Source of the DNA: Ciona intestinalis
Taxonomy: Eukaryota > Chordata > Ascidiacea > Phlebobranchia > Cionidae
NCBI RefSeq assembly: GCF_000224145.3
Contig: NC_020175.2
Coordinates: 1,562,576-1,626,575, forward strand
Length of the DNA stretch: 64,000 bases
Direction: 5' to 3'
Shown: one piece after another, positions 15,295 through 29,715 of the stretch
Position numbering within the stretch: position 1 is the first letter of the stretch
Layout of the letters: each line of letters opens with the position of its first letter
Program-made: the position numbers and the translations under genes
The notes under the pieces: generated by a model
Databases searched by the model: none
Told to the model about the DNA's origin: nothing
Seen by the model: the letters and a program-made list of their open reading frames with translations, nothing else

Positions 15295-18200
15295 TCAAGC
15301 AATAGATGGTCGATAAGCAAGGTATTCCATAATGGGAGGGGGCAATGCAATGGTTTGTAAGAGTGACAGGGAAAAAGACTTTCTGACAGCAAGTCTGCAT
15401 AAGTGTAGGAGTGAATTGACTTCAGTAGAGGAGTCTTTGATCATTGTAACGCTGCCATCTTGTTTCCTGTGAATTCGTAACAGCTTGGTTAAAATCCTCT
15501 CATAGAGTAGATGTGTAGGAAGGCTTCTTCGTAATAAAAGTATAAATAAATCTAACCAGCAGTCGTTATAACATAGGTGTTCTATTGCCCAGAAAGTCTT
15601 CTGGATTGCTCCGTGACAGGATATAACATAAAACTGACTATGCTATTTAAAACACCTCTATCTGTCTCAATTGCATATAATATTTTTAAAGCTTGTAAAA
15701 CGCAGTCCCTCTTGCTTTTATATTAGAGGATGAATCACAATGTGTTTGTTGTGGGTAGAAAAATAAATATTATAATTTGGTTAGCATAAATTAAACATAA
15801 GGTAGCCTAATAGTATAAACATGTGTTATTTACCCCACAGCAATTATACAACCATCAGGTGATATTCTGCACTGGTATCCTTCTTTAGGTATTGTATTTT
15901 CAAGCATAGATGTGTCTTGTAACCAAGGCTTCCACACTCTTATCCTGCAATAAAGGAAAGAAACTGAAGATCAAAATTAATACACAACGTTTGATCACAT
16001 AAACTCATATCCAAAAAAGGGTACTTTAAGTTTAACTGGATTTTATTGTAAGATAATTTATCAAAAACAGGTTATAGGTTGCTTTAATTTTACATTTGTT
16101 GGTAGCAAAGTTATTGCAAACTAATGACATCACGGACTACACCTTCAGAAAACAACATTCAATAATCCAGGGTTACTCGCAAATCAAAATCTTGATGATG
16201 GAAACGAAAAATACCGAATTGTAATAAGAACCTGAAAGTACAAGCATCTCCAATGCCAATCACTGTCACAGGTTCCTGGGTAAACTAGAGATAAATATCT
16301 ACCAACTATGTGTATGTTAATACACCAGCTAAGTTTGAATACAGAATGCAATACAACATGGACAGATAAAAATACAGCAAGAAAAAATCTTTTTTAAGAC
16401 AAAATGCTTAGACTTTAAATTTTTAATGTGTGGTTAAAAATAGCAAACTTGTTATGTAATGTTGCAAATAGGAAAGTGTGTGAATTCACTGAATGGTGCA
16501 CCATAATTAATAACTATGTAGTTTGGATGGTATTACTTGTACGTACTGTACCACAAAACTTTAATCCCACTTAACTGCTAGAACACCAAATATCTTTAAG
16601 TTAACCACTACCAAATACACCTAGCAAACATAACACAGCAATACTTTCCAAATTACTTCAAATATGTACAGAAAGTTCACAATGAAAAGGCGTCATAGAA
16701 ACAATGAAACAATACCCTTTTAGCTAACAAAACATTAGGTATAAATATAATACATTTCTTACCTATTGTCTTCACATACTGTAGCAATCTTTGTCCCATC
16801 TTTAGAAAAGCAAACACTTTTGACCCAAGCTCCATTAGATCCCCCCACATATATAGGGGAAGGCATTGGAAACAAATGCCTGGAATTAAAGTTATAATTT
16901 ACATAGATGATATTAATCTAAGGTTAAAGTGCAACAAAATATGTTTCCGACAAGTAACAACATTATGTCAAACAAATTGTATTCTGTTAGAAATATATTT
17001 CTCCCACAATGACATCATTTGTTTCTTATTCAAATGGAGCCACAAAGGGACTTTGTTCTTACAATTAAAACTGTGATGTGATGCTTAATATTGACATTTG
17101 ATATGTATGTTATTGTGTTCAACTTGCAGTGTGAATGAATGGTAAATCCAACTACAGGCTTAACAATTATTTTTTAATTAGTTACTTAATATTGAACTTG
17201 TAATCAAAAATGTGTTGTAATTGTTTCGTAAAATGTATTTTACCTCCCCTCTATTAATCTAACATAATATTTATCAGCTAATGCAGTTTGTGTATTATGT
17301 TAACGAGTAGAGACATGTATAAGTGAAGTACCCCAAGTTACACGCACCTAATAAGCATGACATGCGATGGCTGTTTGATCATTTGACTAGGTTTAATACG
17401 TTATGTTATTACGAACAAGTTAAATTAAGTATAAGAACGAGTTTACGATTATAAAAAAGTTACCGCTATGCATGAATTCTGACATACCCACGTCGTTGGC
17501 TGTCTGGTTACTTAGTGTCAATGATATCAGCCATTTTATTTTAATCGGTAAATTACCAAAAACACGGCTGGTATATTCGGTAAACTACTAATCGGTCAGG
17601 CTCTAGACTTAACCCATATAGAATTTGAATGGAAGAAAGAGAACGTAGCTAAGCCAAAACTGCCACAAAGCTTCCCTAAAGTAAAAGGCTACCCCTCTTG
17701 TTTTTTAAGGGGAGTAGTACTTGAGCCATGTATATCCCCCATTGCACAATCTCTATTAAAATGAATGGCAATTTTAAAGCTGCCATAATACTTTTACATA
17801 GCAGTTTAAATTTAAGACCAACATAGATACACATGTCAATATATATAAACTCGGGTATAATAAACTGCAAGTATATATATTTATCTTACACATACATACC
17901 CTAAGACTAAGATTTGATCTCCAGAAAACGGCTCCCATACAATGACAGTTGTGTCATGTGAGGCAGTTGCAAGAAGAGCACCATCTGGTGACCATGAGCA
18001 GGAAACAACGTCATTGTTGTGACCTCGTAACAAACGTAGTTTCTTATACGTGCGTTTATGAGGTAGTTTCCACAAATATACCTGAGTACAAACAATAGTG
18101 TTTATTATAAGCCATTGCTGTTTTCATCATGTACATTATTGAGTTCAAAAGTGCATTTCTTGCAATGATGTCATATTTAGATCAGATTTATCATTACCTG

Positions 18201-21200
18201 AATAAGATGAAAAAAAATTCTTCAGTGTAATATTAAATCAGCAATTAAAAACCTGTCTAACATGGGTTCGCAAGCATCCCCTGGGATAGATTATGACAAC
18301 CTATGTCACTATGAGTATATTAAGCTTGGTAGTTGGTACACATAGACATAGTAAATAAAGGTAATAACTTGTGCACAAAGCCTAAAGAAGTCCCTGATTT
18401 TTAAAAACATAGGACATGTGCCAATGCTTCTATACTCTTTTTTGACATAAAATACAAAGACCCAAAAGTATAGAAACCATTTAAACCAATGTTAATAAAA
18501 CATTTGTATCACCAAAATATATTTTCCATGTTGGTTAAGATTTATTACATTCATCACAAGTTGCATACACACATAAATTTGTATGAGGTAAGTGTCAATG
18601 CCCCAGGCATTTACAGCAGCAAGTTTAGGTCCTTGTTATAAGCTTGTGTTATTTCACCCTGTGGCATAATATCTTTGGATTTAAAACAGTTATGTTCGCA
18701 AGAACCTGACATTTAAATGTCACCCTGTTTTTTTCAATTATTTAAAAGAAATTCTATAGTTTAGCTACGGTGTATGTATGTGCAACTAACAATTAATAAT
18801 GACTTTTATAACGTTTTTAATCATAGGTGCTTTTGAACTATGACTCAATGAAACAGTAGATTTGACAATTAGACACAATATTTATTTGTTTTAACATTTA
18901 TCGCTTTAGTTGGTTATTACGAATCATAACATATTTAGTTAATGTAGGATTCAAAATATTCTACACCAATAATAAACAAATACAAGTCTTAAGAACACTA
19001 AATGGCATTAATGAAACTATGTTATATAAGATTAACATATTGCTATCAGTTTATACAGAACACAGATAACAGAGCAAGATTGTATAAGTTCAAACTCCAA
19101 TCATGTGAGCATGAAATCAAGTGTTTTAAAGTTAAATTCATATTATACACTAAAAACACACACATACACCATAGCCACTGTGCTGGTGATTTTGAATAAA
19201 TACAACACGTCAGTTACATCATATTACACAGTACACAAACACTAGATGCTCATTGAGCTGTTTAGTGTCAAGCTGTGTGTAGTTGATACAAGAATGTCAG
19301 TTTTGTACATGTAACTACACTAGACACAATAAAAATATCCGTAAATACTAAATATCATAAATAATCCTGGGGTGGCAGTCTCTACCCGAGAATTTTTTAC
19401 ACTTTAATCAGTAAACATTACAAACAATTATTTAGATTTGTTTTATAGGATTGTGTGTCTAACTAGCCCTGCCTCCCTTGTTTTAATAAGAATTGGCCAC
19501 CTATGTAATGCTACACATTATAGGCGCAGATTTTTTTTAAATTGCATAAGAGGCCACGTTTATTATGACGTCATTCCTTTTACAGAAAAATACTGTATAC
19601 ACGAGTTTTTATCATTTGCCCAAACATATGTTTATACTTTACATTTCATGGCACCGTTAATAATACAGAGCCTATTAATTAACCAAACCTGCTGCCTATC
19701 GTTCATACACTTTTAAAACCAGTGAAAAAAAGCATTCACTACCTCGTTATCGTTTAAAGGTTGTTGATAGTATGATATACATACGAACAATAATGATACC
19801 TCAAAAAGGTTAAAATGTTGTTGATTTATACGGAGATCTTACTTTGATACAAAACTAGTGTCTGTGGGGTTTCTAATTTATTAAAACCGTTTGTAAATCG
19901 TTTTTAGGCGATTCGCAATATTGGCCTGTCAATTTTTACGTTTATTGTCATTTTACTTTTATGAGCAACGTGTAGTTTTTATTTTTTTCATAAAGCTTGT
20001 TCAAAAATATGTAGCAAGCAGCACCTAAGTCTGCGACTGGCTGTTAAAGTGGTTAATTGAATCCAAGGGCATCCACAACGTAAAAAGCCCAAATAAGTTA
20101 ATACTTGTTTTTAATACAGACCAATGTATGTGTTATTTGTTTCCATACAGTCGTGGTGTAATCAAGATAACTTGTATTTTTAATGGCGCTTGCCATGTAC
20201 TCGTTGCAAGCTGTTTTAAAGAATAAAACCAACGTATAGGTTCACTTCAATTTAAAGTTTTAAACGGTGTCTATGGTAAACGTAGGCTATTCAGTTTGCC
20301 TTCTCCTGAATTGCTGATATCGAACGTGTCAATCCGTAATATGACGCAAATAATCAATGCGTGAATCGCCCTTATGTCATAACAAAGCATTATGCATCGT
20401 TAAGGAAAACATTACGAAAAACGATCATTGGTACGCCAATCGATGGCTTAATAACGTATGCTGGAACATATAGTTCTTTAGTTATTTGTGGGCTTAAAAC
20501 GACTAGTTTTTTTAAATTTTAAACGGGTTTTATTATTAAAGTGCAGGTATACACAGCAGGTGCTGCACCTACTGCATAATATCCAGAGTAGGCTAGCCTT
20601 GTCTGCACCATATAAAACGGCACCTAAGCCTATAATTATAACTATTTGTCTAAATTCTCATTCATCCATAAAAACAAACACCAATAAAGTTACATACTTG
20701 TTAACTCGAAAGCGGGCTTGAGGTGTAAGAACACCTGCATTATAACGACTGTCGTTTTTCGTCCATGCGATAATAATAAAGCAAATTAAATTTATTCATT
20801 GTTTAAAAAACTTACAGCTTTTCCCATGCCCACAGATGCAAGTATGGAAGGGTCATTCGGTGACAATGCTAAGTAGTGTATAGGGGAGTTGTGACCTTTA
20901 ATTGTCAACGACATGTTACCATCTTCACCCAAATCCCAAACCTGCATCAATATTATAAAAAAAAGTTTGATAACAGCCACGTTATAATATTAATAATATT
21001 GTCTTGTAATGTAAATGGTAATAATAAAAGAATTAGTTTAGCTGAAATATTTCCTGTGATCCTGTCTGTATCGTGTCTAATTTTTACGTTAACAACTAGT
21101 ATACAAGAATACTTTTGTGAACATTACATTCCAGCTTAAACCATAAAACCTAATACAGTACTGATGAATTTTCAACACTCTTAACAGTTTTAATATTAAG

Positions 21201-23481
21201 TAGGGCGTATACATTTCATGACGTAATATACTTAAAACAGTGCATTTAAGAATTGCAGTTTTGTGAATTTTACACATAGTTGTTATTAAAAGCATGATCG
21301 AAATTTTTACAACATGTTATTTTATATTTAGAATTAGTTTTTGGGGAAAAGTAATCCACCTAAAAACCGGCACCAAACTAATACATAGTAACTTCATAAC
21401 TTGTGAAAACACAACATTATTTTTCTGTCATGCGAGGATAAATAATTTAAAAATAATATTCTTTTAATCACCTTCATGGTGAAATCCTCAGAACAAGAAA
21501 TCATGAGAGGTTCACCTTTTGTTGCAAATGTCAAACCAGTGACAGACTGCGTATGGTCTGCTAGTGTGTACACCATGTCACCTACAATGTAACGTTAAAC
21601 AAACTTTGATCACGATAGGTTGGTAGGGTTCAAGCATGTATAATTAAATGGCGTTTGTGTTTGTTAAGTGGTATACGAAAGTCACTTCAATGCAGTATTT
21701 GCATATTACACAACAGTAACAGTTTGCACCAAATAAATAACAACCTTAATAAAAAATATTATGCACAACTTTTTAGTACTATTATTACTATGTAAGGTAA
21801 AATGGTAGCAATGCCTCATATTAACCTATTGTACTTTAACAATTAACAGCACTCCTTTAGATTTGTGAAAATACACTTATCAATTTTGAAAATAATGTTT
21901 GTCTACTACCCAAATAGGACAATGAAGAGATTAAAAACTTTAACCATCTTACCCTAACCTACTAAATAATACAGCATTGGTTGTAGCGCTGCACAGAAAC
22001 ACATACACGATAAAATGCTCCAAATAAATAAAACAAGACCTTATAATTGCTGTTGTAGAATATTCATTGTATGTATAGATATCATAAAACATCCAAGCCC
22101 ATTACAACCCATGCCCTTGTGTGATGTGTCTACTAGTTTTAAAGCATATATACCTGTATCTACGTTCCATATTTTTATTGAGCCTCGCTCCAAACCAATA
22201 GCAAGCAATGAAGTTGAATTAACTTTACTTTGAAACAATGGCAGTTTTGGTGCAAACTCCATAGAGACAACATTTTTACCACAATCTAGCAGTCTTACAC
22301 TGAAAAAAAAATGACAGTGAATATTTAATAAAATTATGAATGCCACACCTGGGTTGGCAAGGTAAGCAGACTCATAAGTAAGATTTGTTTCATAGAAATA
22401 AGTTTCCAACTAACTCTGCCACCCTTTCGCTTCAAAAAGTCTGGCCCAATGAATATAAATAAAAATATCAATAAAAGTCTCCACTATAACTATTTTGCTA
22501 TTACACCAATTTACTAATTAAATTTGACAGCCTCTTTATAAAAATCAAAATAAAAGCATATATGAAGCATAACGTTTTAATCCAAGGAGGTCAATCAATA
22601 CCTCATAACCGCAAAGCACTTAAAAACCACTCCATACTTTTACTTTGAACTTTTAAGCTAATGACTTTCCTTTTGTTTAGAAAATGATAACAAAAAATAC
22701 AAAATTGATCAAATAAGCTACTCTACATGCAATTACAAGCAAGAAACATGTCATACAAGTTAATTTTAAAAAATTGACAAATAATTTCTAAATTTCACAT
22801 GATATGATATATATATATATATATATATATATACTTTGCAGAATCTCCTCTGCTTGTGATCTCTTCAGTAGTTATATCTTCCCCGCTGTTACATTTAACA
22901 ACTTTGACGAAACCATGTCCATTGCACCAAGCAAATTTGGAGCCATCGGATGAAAAGGCACAACACTTAGATTCTCTACCAGGCTTCCACCTGCTTACAC
23001 CACTGTAAATGCTGGGTAACTCTGTCACATCAGAAGCTATTTCTGTGGATAGGTAAAAAACAATATTCAATAAAACACATGTATTACAGAATGTGATAAT
23101 GTTGGTTACTGCCATGGAATTTTTAAAAGAGGTGACAAATGTTTTTAATCCCTCGTTTTTATACTTTATATAACTTCTTACCCTGGTGATAGCCTGAATA
23201 GAGTCAAAGTATATTGCATTTACCACATTAATCAGTGAGGTTCCTTTTATTTGACAACTATGGTCAATAGGTTTAACTTAATTTAAACAATGTCAATCAA
23301 GATTTGTCTAAAATTAAAAAACCTGATGCCTCATGTAGCTAGGTGGTCATTAAATAAAAAATGTTATTAGTTATGCGAGTCTGCTTTTTTGCTCATAGGA
23401 AGCAACATTAGTAAATATATATTTACCTTTATCAAAATTGGCGGAAAATTTAATTTGTTTAGCTGAGTTGAAATTTACCAT
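15295..23481 (-). CDS. WSB1: WSB1/WSB2-type protein: WD40 repeats with C-terminal SOCS box, nine exons
   Basis: WSB proteins are substrate receptors of Elongin B/C-Cullin ubiquitin ligases. Coding exons on the minus strand, first to last: 23481-23427, 23042-22835, 22299-22154, 21581-21472, 20941-20816, 18081-17900, 16879-16763, 15944-15834, 15466-15295. All junctions keep phase and give 408 residues (human WSB1 421, WSB2 404). Matches include FSSDGSKFAWCNGH, LAIGLERGSIKIWNV, VWDLGEDGNM, WSPDGALLATASHDTTV and GHLFPMPSPIYVGG; the last is closer to WSB1. The final exon encodes a SOCS box with LLHLCRLAVRKS (BC box) and LPPPIMEYLAYR. The start ATG gives MVNFNSAKQ. The donor of exon 2 lies at the edge of a TA microsatellite. 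Introns total about 7 kb and hold no other gene that I can see. Confidence 0.92.
20685..20800 (+). repeat. SINE tail fragment in WSB intron
   Basis: Contains TTGTTAACTCGAAAGCGGGC, GTGTAAGAACACCTGC and ATTATAACGACTGTCG, then TTCATT, matching the tail of the SINE at 8527-8770. No head. Confidence 0.5.
22806..22833. repeat. TA dinucleotide microsatellite at a WSB splice donor
   Basis: A pure TA run abuts exon 2 of WSB. The minus-strand donor reads GCAAA|GTATATATA and passes directly into the repeat, so the intron's first 30 bases are almost all TA. Confidence 0.9.
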
Positions 23482-24402
23482 ACTCTAGTCAAAATCTGCA
23501 ATGTTACAACCTTTTTTTAACAAGAAACACTAAAAACCAGAGTCCGCCTGGTAAGTAAAAATAATTTTATTTTATATAACAGTTAAACAAATATATAAAC
23601 GGACTGAACTATTTTAATTTTTACAGCATCAGTGCAACACCTACAGCTTCATATAAATATTTTTTGATAAATATTTTACGCTCTACGACACGTTTATACT
23701 ACACAGCATCTCACAGTGTAAAACACAACGCACGAACCAATAACAATACATTCTGTCCGATATCAACTGCCTGTCTGGCCGTGAAGCACTGACGTGACGG
23801 ACATGTTACGTCAGCCATAACCAGTAGGGCGGAATACTACACTCACGCTGATTGGACAGCAGCGATAGGAAACGCCTTCGCCACACCCAATTATAACAGT
23901 CCATATTTGTTTTGCTGCTCGAACTTGTTTTCTTTTGCTTACGTCTATCGTGTATTTGCGATAAAATGCCAGTTTCTTAATTTAAACGCGGTTAAATTTT
24001 TAAACAGTTCTCGTTACTGTCACAAAATAAATTTGTAAATGTCACATAAAAGTTGGTGTAAAATTGTTAATCAGTTGTTTTGAGATAAGTAACCTACGCT
24101 AAAATACCAGCACAAACACACAAAGGAACAAAACAATACTTTAAACTAACGCATAGAATAATACTATTCTAAATCCATAGCTTTAATCTGTTTAAACGGA
24201 ATCTAGTTGAACGGACCTATTTTAACAAATTTAAATAAATTTAGCTGCTCTTTACTGTACCCAAGCGGACAAGAATGATTTTACCATAGTACTTGGTTAA
24301 CACTACCGGTACCAGTGTGGGCCGCCAGCAAGCATTTAATAAAGACGGTGGCAGATATCAGCTACTTTCCTGTCGCGTTATTACCCACAACGTAACTGAT
24401 TG

Positions 24403-24599
24403 TATAGAGTGGGGGAAGATGGGGCACCTTTAGCACATAAAATCCAAGTGTCCTGATCGTGTTTTAAACAATTAACAACGGTCGATATGAAACCGTAAGA
24501 ATACGGTTTTATATTTCTTTAAATGTTCTTTGTTTACTACCGAATTGTACAAGAAAATAGAATGAAAATGTGTCTCATCTTCGCTCACCCTACTATATA
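24403..24599 (+). mobile_element. Short MITE
   Basis: The ends TATAGAGTGGGGGAAGATGG and CATCTTCGCTCACCCTACTATA are inverted repeats with TA flanks; the interior matches the copies at 6734 and 10715. Confidence 0.8.
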
Positions 24600-24839
24600 A
24601 AACTAATTAAATACTAACAGCAGACATTTCATGTCATTGATATAGAGAAAACAAATCTTCCGTTTGCAGATAATGAAGTAATGTAATAGATTTTAAGTCG
24701 ACAGGATTGTGAAATAAACCGCAAGCGCTCACTTCTTCTTAAATCTCTAAATTTGTAAAACCGCATTCACCCATTACGGGTTGTTTGAATTGTTCACCAT
24801 GCATTTAAAAATGGAAGAAATCTAATACAAAAACACCTT

Positions 24840-24945
24840 GTGACATATGTGTTACGTGGTAACCAATAAGGGGGCACAAGGTGTATAGAACAGGACAGTC
24901 GTGTTATAATGACAGTTGTTGCCCGTCGCACGAACTTAAATAATT
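24840..24945 (+). repeat. SINE tail fragment
   Basis: GGTAACCAATAAGGGGGCAC, ACAAGGTGTATAGAACAGG and CGTGTTATAATGACAG match the tail of the local SINE family. Confidence 0.5.
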
Positions 24946-27900
24946 TACATCCATTCATTCAAAAGATGCGGTGTAATAATTTAACAGTCAAGCTTCCAAG
25001 TAAAGCTTTAACGCTTCGTCCACGTTGGAAATAACATGGAACCATCAGTAACATAATAAACAGCATCCTATAGGAAACCACATCCAAGAACCCATACATT
25101 GGTAACACCCACTCAAATTAAACCGGAACTGTTCCACGGAACCTATGACGACTATGGACATATACCGGCGAATCGACTCTAATTATAGTAGACCGGCAAC
25201 CGCCTTGTTCCGTGTATATGGTAAACGGGGTTATTAATAGACAACACCTGATGCATCGTATCTTGGTGTCGAATTGGTTTAATTTGATTCCTTGATTCCT
25301 GTGGGACCTAGGGGCGCCAGGACAAACTTTCTGAATTACGTGAGTTCGGAAACCGCGCTGTAGCACGAAAACACAAACAGTTGTTTGGACACAACGTGTG
25401 GAACAGCTGTCAACGACTAACTTAGTTATTTCGTAACATTCGCAATTGTTGTGAGACAAGGTTATTGGTGTTTAAGACAGTATATGATGAAACAACATAA
25501 AATAAATTGTATTTATATCCTTGAAAACAGTAACGAAGATTAGAATAATTAGAAAAAGGGAATTGGCAACAAACGACAGTCGATATGCACGCCAAGATAA
25601 AAACGATTAAAAGTGTTTGCTAAAAACTTGGCTGCTAAACTAACAATACAATACAAATTAACTCATGTCGAGTAAAAAATGTGCGTTTAAAAATACAAGC
25701 GCTTTTTTCGTAAACAAACTCAGGAACATCGTATATCCGGTTACATATAAACACAGTAACCCACGAGATACGTCAGTATCTATTCTGTGAGCAAATAAGC
25801 CACCCACTCCGAAACAGCCTAAATAGCTTCAATGTTTCCTATTCAGTTGCAGTTATAGAAGTGGTACTCGAGCTAAGGAAAGCTATCGGAGCATTTGTAC
25901 AGACATACATAAAGCTAAAGGTTAAATATGTATGGATTTCGCTTTAAAACCTAAAATTGAATTATTTTGGATTTGATTAAGAATGCGTCGGGATTGCTGC
26001 AAAACTTACGCAACTCAAGTTTTTGTTACGTCACAATTACAATGGTTAAGGAAGATAGCTGTGTGGTTTGTTATGTCACAATAGACACTCTCAGCATGCC
26101 GCTCTATTGATTGTGACGTCACGGAGTGTCATTGTCGGGCTTCCGGGACCTAATTTTCCGCACCAATTGAACATTATCGTATGTCAGTAAATTCTTTGTT
26201 AAATCACAGAGTTAGGTATATCTCTTATACGACTTGCAGCGAGCGCAGTATCTGCAACAACTCCAAAAAAGGTAAAAAGAGCGTGCTTCGCCAAAGCGCT
26301 ACTTCGTGACAAGGAACCAGTATAAGCAAGAACATCTTGACAGCGGATTCAATTTAAACTTGCGACCTTTAAAATGCTTAAGCACTCGGTGAGTTATAAG
26401 TAGTTGTATTTTGATATCAAATTATAGCCAATTGCCGTAAGTCATAACCCTTATGGAGATTGTGTTTCAAACCGCTACGGAGCTAAATGTCCAGAGGATT
26501 TACCTTTATCCTACTTATCATACCGGACAACTATATAGCTCGCTGATGAATTTTGCTCTAGGCTAAACAGTGAAAAGGGACATTGACAGGTGGTAAAAAT
26601 GAGTATATTGGTTCAAGTATATAGGTATATAGGTATGGGTATATACATAGATCCTTTCGAGAACGCCAGGGTATAGTTCAAAGAATATTGGTGTACAATC
26701 TGACTTAAAGAGATACAACAAAGTGGTTAAAAAAAGTGGTTGCTTGATCCGAGGACCAATTATTTATTTATTAGCGTGGTACTGTGCTGTAAAGAGTAAT
26801 CTGTGAAATAGCTATGCTGTCTAATGAAAACATTTGTAGCCCATTATACTTGTACGTTTTAAGAACACAATTTAAGAACCACTGATATTAGTTTCGGGTG
26901 GTTAGTTTTCTAGTGTAAAGTAAAAATCAGTAGAAAGGTGTAAACTATATAAAATAAGTTGGTTAACGGTTATGTCAGCAGCAAATAGCTTTGTGATGAG
27001 CAGCACAAGTTATAATGTCACTAGGCGAACAAGTCAATCTACTTGTTAGGTTTATCACATCATAAAACTGATTAAAGATGAAACATGCTTAACTGATAGG
27101 TAGATCATAAATCAACATGGGCGTGATAGTTAATTTGGCATGGTTATCAAACGCAACTGGATACACACATGTGGTTCATCGTAATCTGCCTTGAAAGTAA
27201 CGATGTGTAGTAATCATGCGAAAATCCCCGTATACTATACTGCGTTATGCGCTGGTTAATATGTAGGTCTAACTAGACACCGTTATAATTAAAATTGTAA
27301 TTGCAGCTTGGTCGTAAAAGTAGACAACGTTTTGTAACGGTGCAGTATACTGACTTACTTATACAGTTACCAGTAACTATTATAGGGCCCTATAGTAATT
27401 GCTGTCGATATTTACTAAAGGGTCTATGTTTTGCAAGTAAAGTATCATGCAAAGTTATATGTAAAGTGTTAATGATGTGTTAAAAGATAACATTTGGAAA
27501 TTTTTAGTTATCAAAAAGTTAAATGGTTCATGTAGCTTTAAATACAGACGCATAGATTTCCTCTGCAAGTATGACCGTTGGTAATGACGATCCCAGAAAG
27601 TGCATTCTTGTTCGTAATTGATGAATTAGATTAGCATTACCATAACGAGCGGTAACTGCATCAATTACGATAAGATCTTATCATAAATTAGATAAATGAG
27701 GCCTTTGCGCTTGTCTGTATTATCACGTGTATAGTAATCAATGAAGGTTATGAAGTGGTTTTTAACCCTTGTGTTTAAAGGTAGAGACCACTTTAAACAT
27801 GTAAATATACGATACGGGAACTTTGGTTTGCATAATTGGAAAAACTAGTTTAAAACCGACAATTTAATATAATATCTAGATTTGCATTTAAATTTTACTT

Positions 27901-29681
27901 TGTTTGATTTGAATTTACACTTTGCATTTAAAACCCTTTCAAAATGTAAAACATATTTTGCTTAATCATTAACGCCGGTTATAATTCGGTTTTAATTTGA
28001 AAAGTCAAATGGGCACCTGCACCATTAATAGCTTAATTATTCCGATAATCACTTACTTCTAATTGAACGATATGAATCGTCGTTTCCCGGCAATTTGAGG
28101 GATTACGAGTTAATGCCACTTAAAATATGGAAACCAATTCCTTCTGGATTTTATTTTCGTAGGTAAAGCTTAGCCTAGAAGCAGCATAATGTGACGGCAG
28201 AGAGCATAGTACTGCGGGATAAGATGCTGGTTAGCACATAAAACCCATATTTCCTGATTCTGTTTTACTTTTAAACATTTAACAAATGTGTTTTATAGTG
28301 ACGTGAAAATATGCTACTATATTATTGTCTTTAATTTATCACGGTTGTATTTAAAAAAAACGAACTTGGCGTCGTATGATGTAATGTGTATTGTTTAATC
28401 ATATGCTGGTGAATGATGATAGTTTATTCGTGCACGGTTTCAAGCGTGAACGATTTCGTGATGTTTTGTTCACGAAGTGCAGTCACTTCGTCAAGCAGAT
28501 TTGTATATGACTGTGTGTTGGTTATATTTCAACGCACAATGTCCCATCACGCTTGGACGTCGTTATTTTCGCTGACATTTCAACAAAATGAAATTCCTTA
28601 TTTAGAAACGAATTTTAAATTCTAAATAAGCCATTTTTACAATTGGGGATTGTGACGTGAAATTGCTCAGTGTAGCAATTTAATGTTTTGGCCAAAGGCG
28701 TTTCTTTGTGCCATAAAACCTCATGTAGGTGTTTGTTTACCGCACATGTCATAATACCACTAATAAATAACAATATAAAATATGCCTACGTGGTGTAGAA
28801 AAGGACAAACGACGTGCTCTTGTTTTATATGGTTCACTATATAATAGTAAACAAACGAATTAGCGTGGTTTTATACTCTAAATCGTGTATTCATTATCGG
28901 ACTTAATATTTGGAAATCCGATTACCGTATTGGCTGAGGAAATCCATTCCCATAAACATCATAATGATCGTTTGTCATATAAGAGAACATCAGCGATTGT
29001 GACGTAATCGATTTTGCGCGGTTCAAATGTTAGAAGTGCGACTTGACAGACGACCAGCCTCGCCGTATGAAATAACATTGGTGTGTACGTTTAACAGCAT
29101 AACATAAATCCATTTATCTGTTCGAATACAGTAGCGAAGATAAAACTAATTAAACAACGAAAAAAAGGGATCTAGCAGCAAACAACAGTTGTCAAAAACA
29201 CGATATAGAAGTAAAAAAAATGCTCGAGTAAAAGTGTCAGATAAAGGGTAGTTTTTTAACCTTAAAAAGCGTGGTATTCTATCTAGAATACACAAAAGAT
29301 AGGTCATTCATTTTGATGTTAGTGGCCATATATCAGTGTTTCACATTTTGGTTCGTAAACAGGTTTGCTTTAACATTAGCAGTAAGCGGTGCTAGTTACC
29401 TAAATATTTCAAGGTGTAAATGTTTAAAAAGAGGTTTCCTTAAGGGTTTTAGAATATTAAGTTTGTTTGCTGTAAACAAGCGAAGAAATGTCGCAAACCG
29501 CTTTTATCAAGTAATACAGACTCGCAGACTCCGTGTTTAAGACATTTGACCGTCCTATGGGGATATATGTCTTAGGATTTTACGAGGAAGTACTGTAGTA
29601 ATAGTTTCGTACATCGCGTTGTTCGATGTAAGGCCACTGTTCCAGGGTTAAGAGGTCAATTTAAAACACAGAACGCGAAGA

Positions 29682-29715
29682 TGGCGGCAACGATAATAAG
29701 AACCCGGCGTTGTAG
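29682..29715 (+). CDS. Candidate first coding exon of the SAM-RA-PDZ gene
   Basis: ATG in AAGATGGCGGC opens a frame MAATIIRTRRC, then one extra base and the strong donor GTATGT. The next supported exon (31514) needs exactly one leading base, so the phase fits and the joined peptide continues the basic, arginine-rich character. Against it: no intermediate evidence, an 1.8-kb intron, and a one-in-three chance of phase agreement. It may be untranslated or belong elsewhere. Confidence 0.3.

Larger units (their letters stand above)
23482..29681. other. Long spacer between WSB and the SAM-RA-PDZ gene
   Basis: No exon I can support. Bases 23760-23890 are GC-richer with TGACGTGACG and ACGTCA and probably belong to the WSB promoter. 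One MITE (24403-24599) and one SINE tail (24840-24945) are clear, and a decayed MITE lies around 28208-28340. A CRE sits at 26114-26121. The open frame at 25118-25459 (minus) has no family resemblance and is not called. Confidence 0.5.

Noticed and set aside
25118-25459. 113-residue open frame on the minus strand
   Set aside because: No recognisable domain, no splice partners, and composition like the surrounding spacer.
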